Shown here: positions 5,069 through 5,611 of the stretch, one piece after another
How the letters are laid out: every line of letters begins with the position of its first letter
Numbering within the stretch: position 1 is the stretch's first letter
DNA from: Gammaproteobacteria bacterium
GTDB lineage: Bacteria; Pseudomonadota; Gammaproteobacteria; GCA-002705445; GCA-002716945
Reading direction: 5' to 3'
Length of the DNA stretch: 5,611 bases
Assembly (NCBI GenBank): GCA_002728355.1
Contig: PBXG01000005.1
Coordinates: 1-5,611, forward strand
Program-made: the position numbers and the translations under genes
Notes under the pieces: generated by a model
Databases searched by the model: none
The model's input: only the letters and a program-made list of their open reading frames with translations
Told to the model about the DNA's origin: nothing

Positions 5069-5611
5069 ATGTATAACGGATGGGAAGACCCTATAAAAGA
5101 GGCCTTAAATAAACCTGAGCCTAAACTCAACAAGGTAGCTCAAAAAACTTCTGAAGAAAAGCTTACAGACATAGGTCTAGATAATAATCATGATCATTTA
5201 AGCGTCGGCAATACAGGTCTTGAAAGTATCGAACAAGGTGCAGAGAGAATTCGCGTAGATGATAAAGCAATTATTAATTGTAGAGCTGATTTAAATCAAC
5301 TAGTACCATTTAAATATGAATGGGCTTGGAAAAAATACCTTGATGGCTCTGCAAATCATTGGATGCCAGAAGAGATAGCGATGCATGATGATATAAGACT
5401 TTGGAACGATCCCAAAGGCTTAACAGAAGATGAGCGTAAAATTGTTGAAACTAATCTAGGGTTTTTCTCGACTGCAGACTCATTGGTTGCTAATAACTTA
5501 GTTTTGGCTGTTTATAAACATATTACTAATCCAGAATGTAGACAGTATTTATTAAGACAAGCTTTTGAAGAAGCAATACATACGCATGCATATACGTATT
5601 GTGTGCAATCG
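5069..5611 (+). CDS. nrdB: Class Ia ribonucleoside-diphosphate reductase, beta (radical) subunit, 5' part
   Basis: The first 181 codons of NrdB; the frame is open at the right edge, and the family is usually about 350-420 residues. NrdB houses the diiron-tyrosyl radical cofactor that starts catalysis in NrdA. Alignment with E. coli NrdB gives Asp137 (TADSLVANN) as the Asp84 ligand, Glu168 and His171 (EEAIH) as Glu115 and His118, and Tyr175 (HTHAY) as the radical Tyr122. Because the Tyr is present, this is an ordinary tyrosyl-radical enzyme and not the class Ic type with Phe. The remaining ligands lie outside the window. Residues 1-60 form a polar, poorly conserved extension before the recognisable [19 protein letters not shown] core (73-91), so Asp137 sits about 50 residues later than in E. 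coli; this agrees with the longer NrdB of Pseudomonas-like systems. It lies 1 base after the small membrane ORF in the nrdA operon. Confidence 0.95.
   Translation, partial: MYNGWEDPIKEALNKPEPKLNKVAQKTSEEKLTDIGLDNNHDHLSVGNTGLESIEQGAERIRVDDKAIINCRADLNQLVPFKYEWAWKKYLDGSANHWMPEEIAMHDDIRLWNDPKGLTEDERKIVETNLGFFSTADSLVANNLVLAVYKHITNPECRQYLLRQAFEEAIHTHAYTYCVQS

Noticed and set aside
5591..5593. Possible class Ic (radical-Tyr-less) NrdB
   Set aside because: The codon at the radical position is TAT (Tyr175 in HTHAY), so the enzyme is a normal tyrosyl-radical class Ia subunit.

Overview
The window looks like chromosomal DNA from an AT-rich Gram-negative proteobacterium (about one third G+C by eye, not computed). 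A free-living or symbiotic marine gammaproteobacterium is a reasonable guess. The grounds are an outer-membrane porin C-terminus ending in the Phe typical of such proteins, a proteobacterial-type MgtE, and a class Ia ribonucleotide reductase of the Pseudomonas-like type, with two ATP-cones in NrdA and a C-terminal DCEACQ tail. The exact taxon cannot be fixed from the sequence alone. All recognised genes are on the + strand. No mobile element, CRISPR array, tRNA or rRNA was seen.

Layout: (1) 2-319 is the 3' end of a porin gene that starts outside the window. (2) 320-482 is a non-coding gap with a long imperfect inverted repeat (342-417) and a perfect 9-bp inverted repeat (452-482) that ends right at the mgtE start codon. 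It also holds a sigma70-like promoter whose predicted start is the A of the mgtE ATG. (3) 483-1850 is a complete mgtE magnesium channel gene. (4) 1851-2065 is a dense control region for nrdA: three DnaA-box-like 9-mers at exact 11-bp intervals, a TTGCCA-N16-TATAGT promoter, and two NrdR boxes 32 bp apart, the first lying on the -10 element. (5) 2066-4918 is nrdA. (6) 4915-5067 is a 50-residue single-pass membrane microprotein, overlapping the nrdA stop by ATGA. (7) 5069-5611 is the 5' part of nrdB, cut by the window edge.

How the genes work together: NrdA and NrdB form the aerobic class Ia ribonucleotide reductase that supplies dNTPs. The promoter appears to take input from replication initiation (DnaA) and from the dATP/ATP-sensing repressor NrdR, while the N-terminal ATP-cone of NrdA adds allosteric control of the enzyme. 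The small membrane protein sits inside this operon, with tight translational coupling on both sides, and has no function I recognise. It is the best candidate here for something undescribed. The porin and mgtE are envelope transport genes with no evident functional link to nrdAB.
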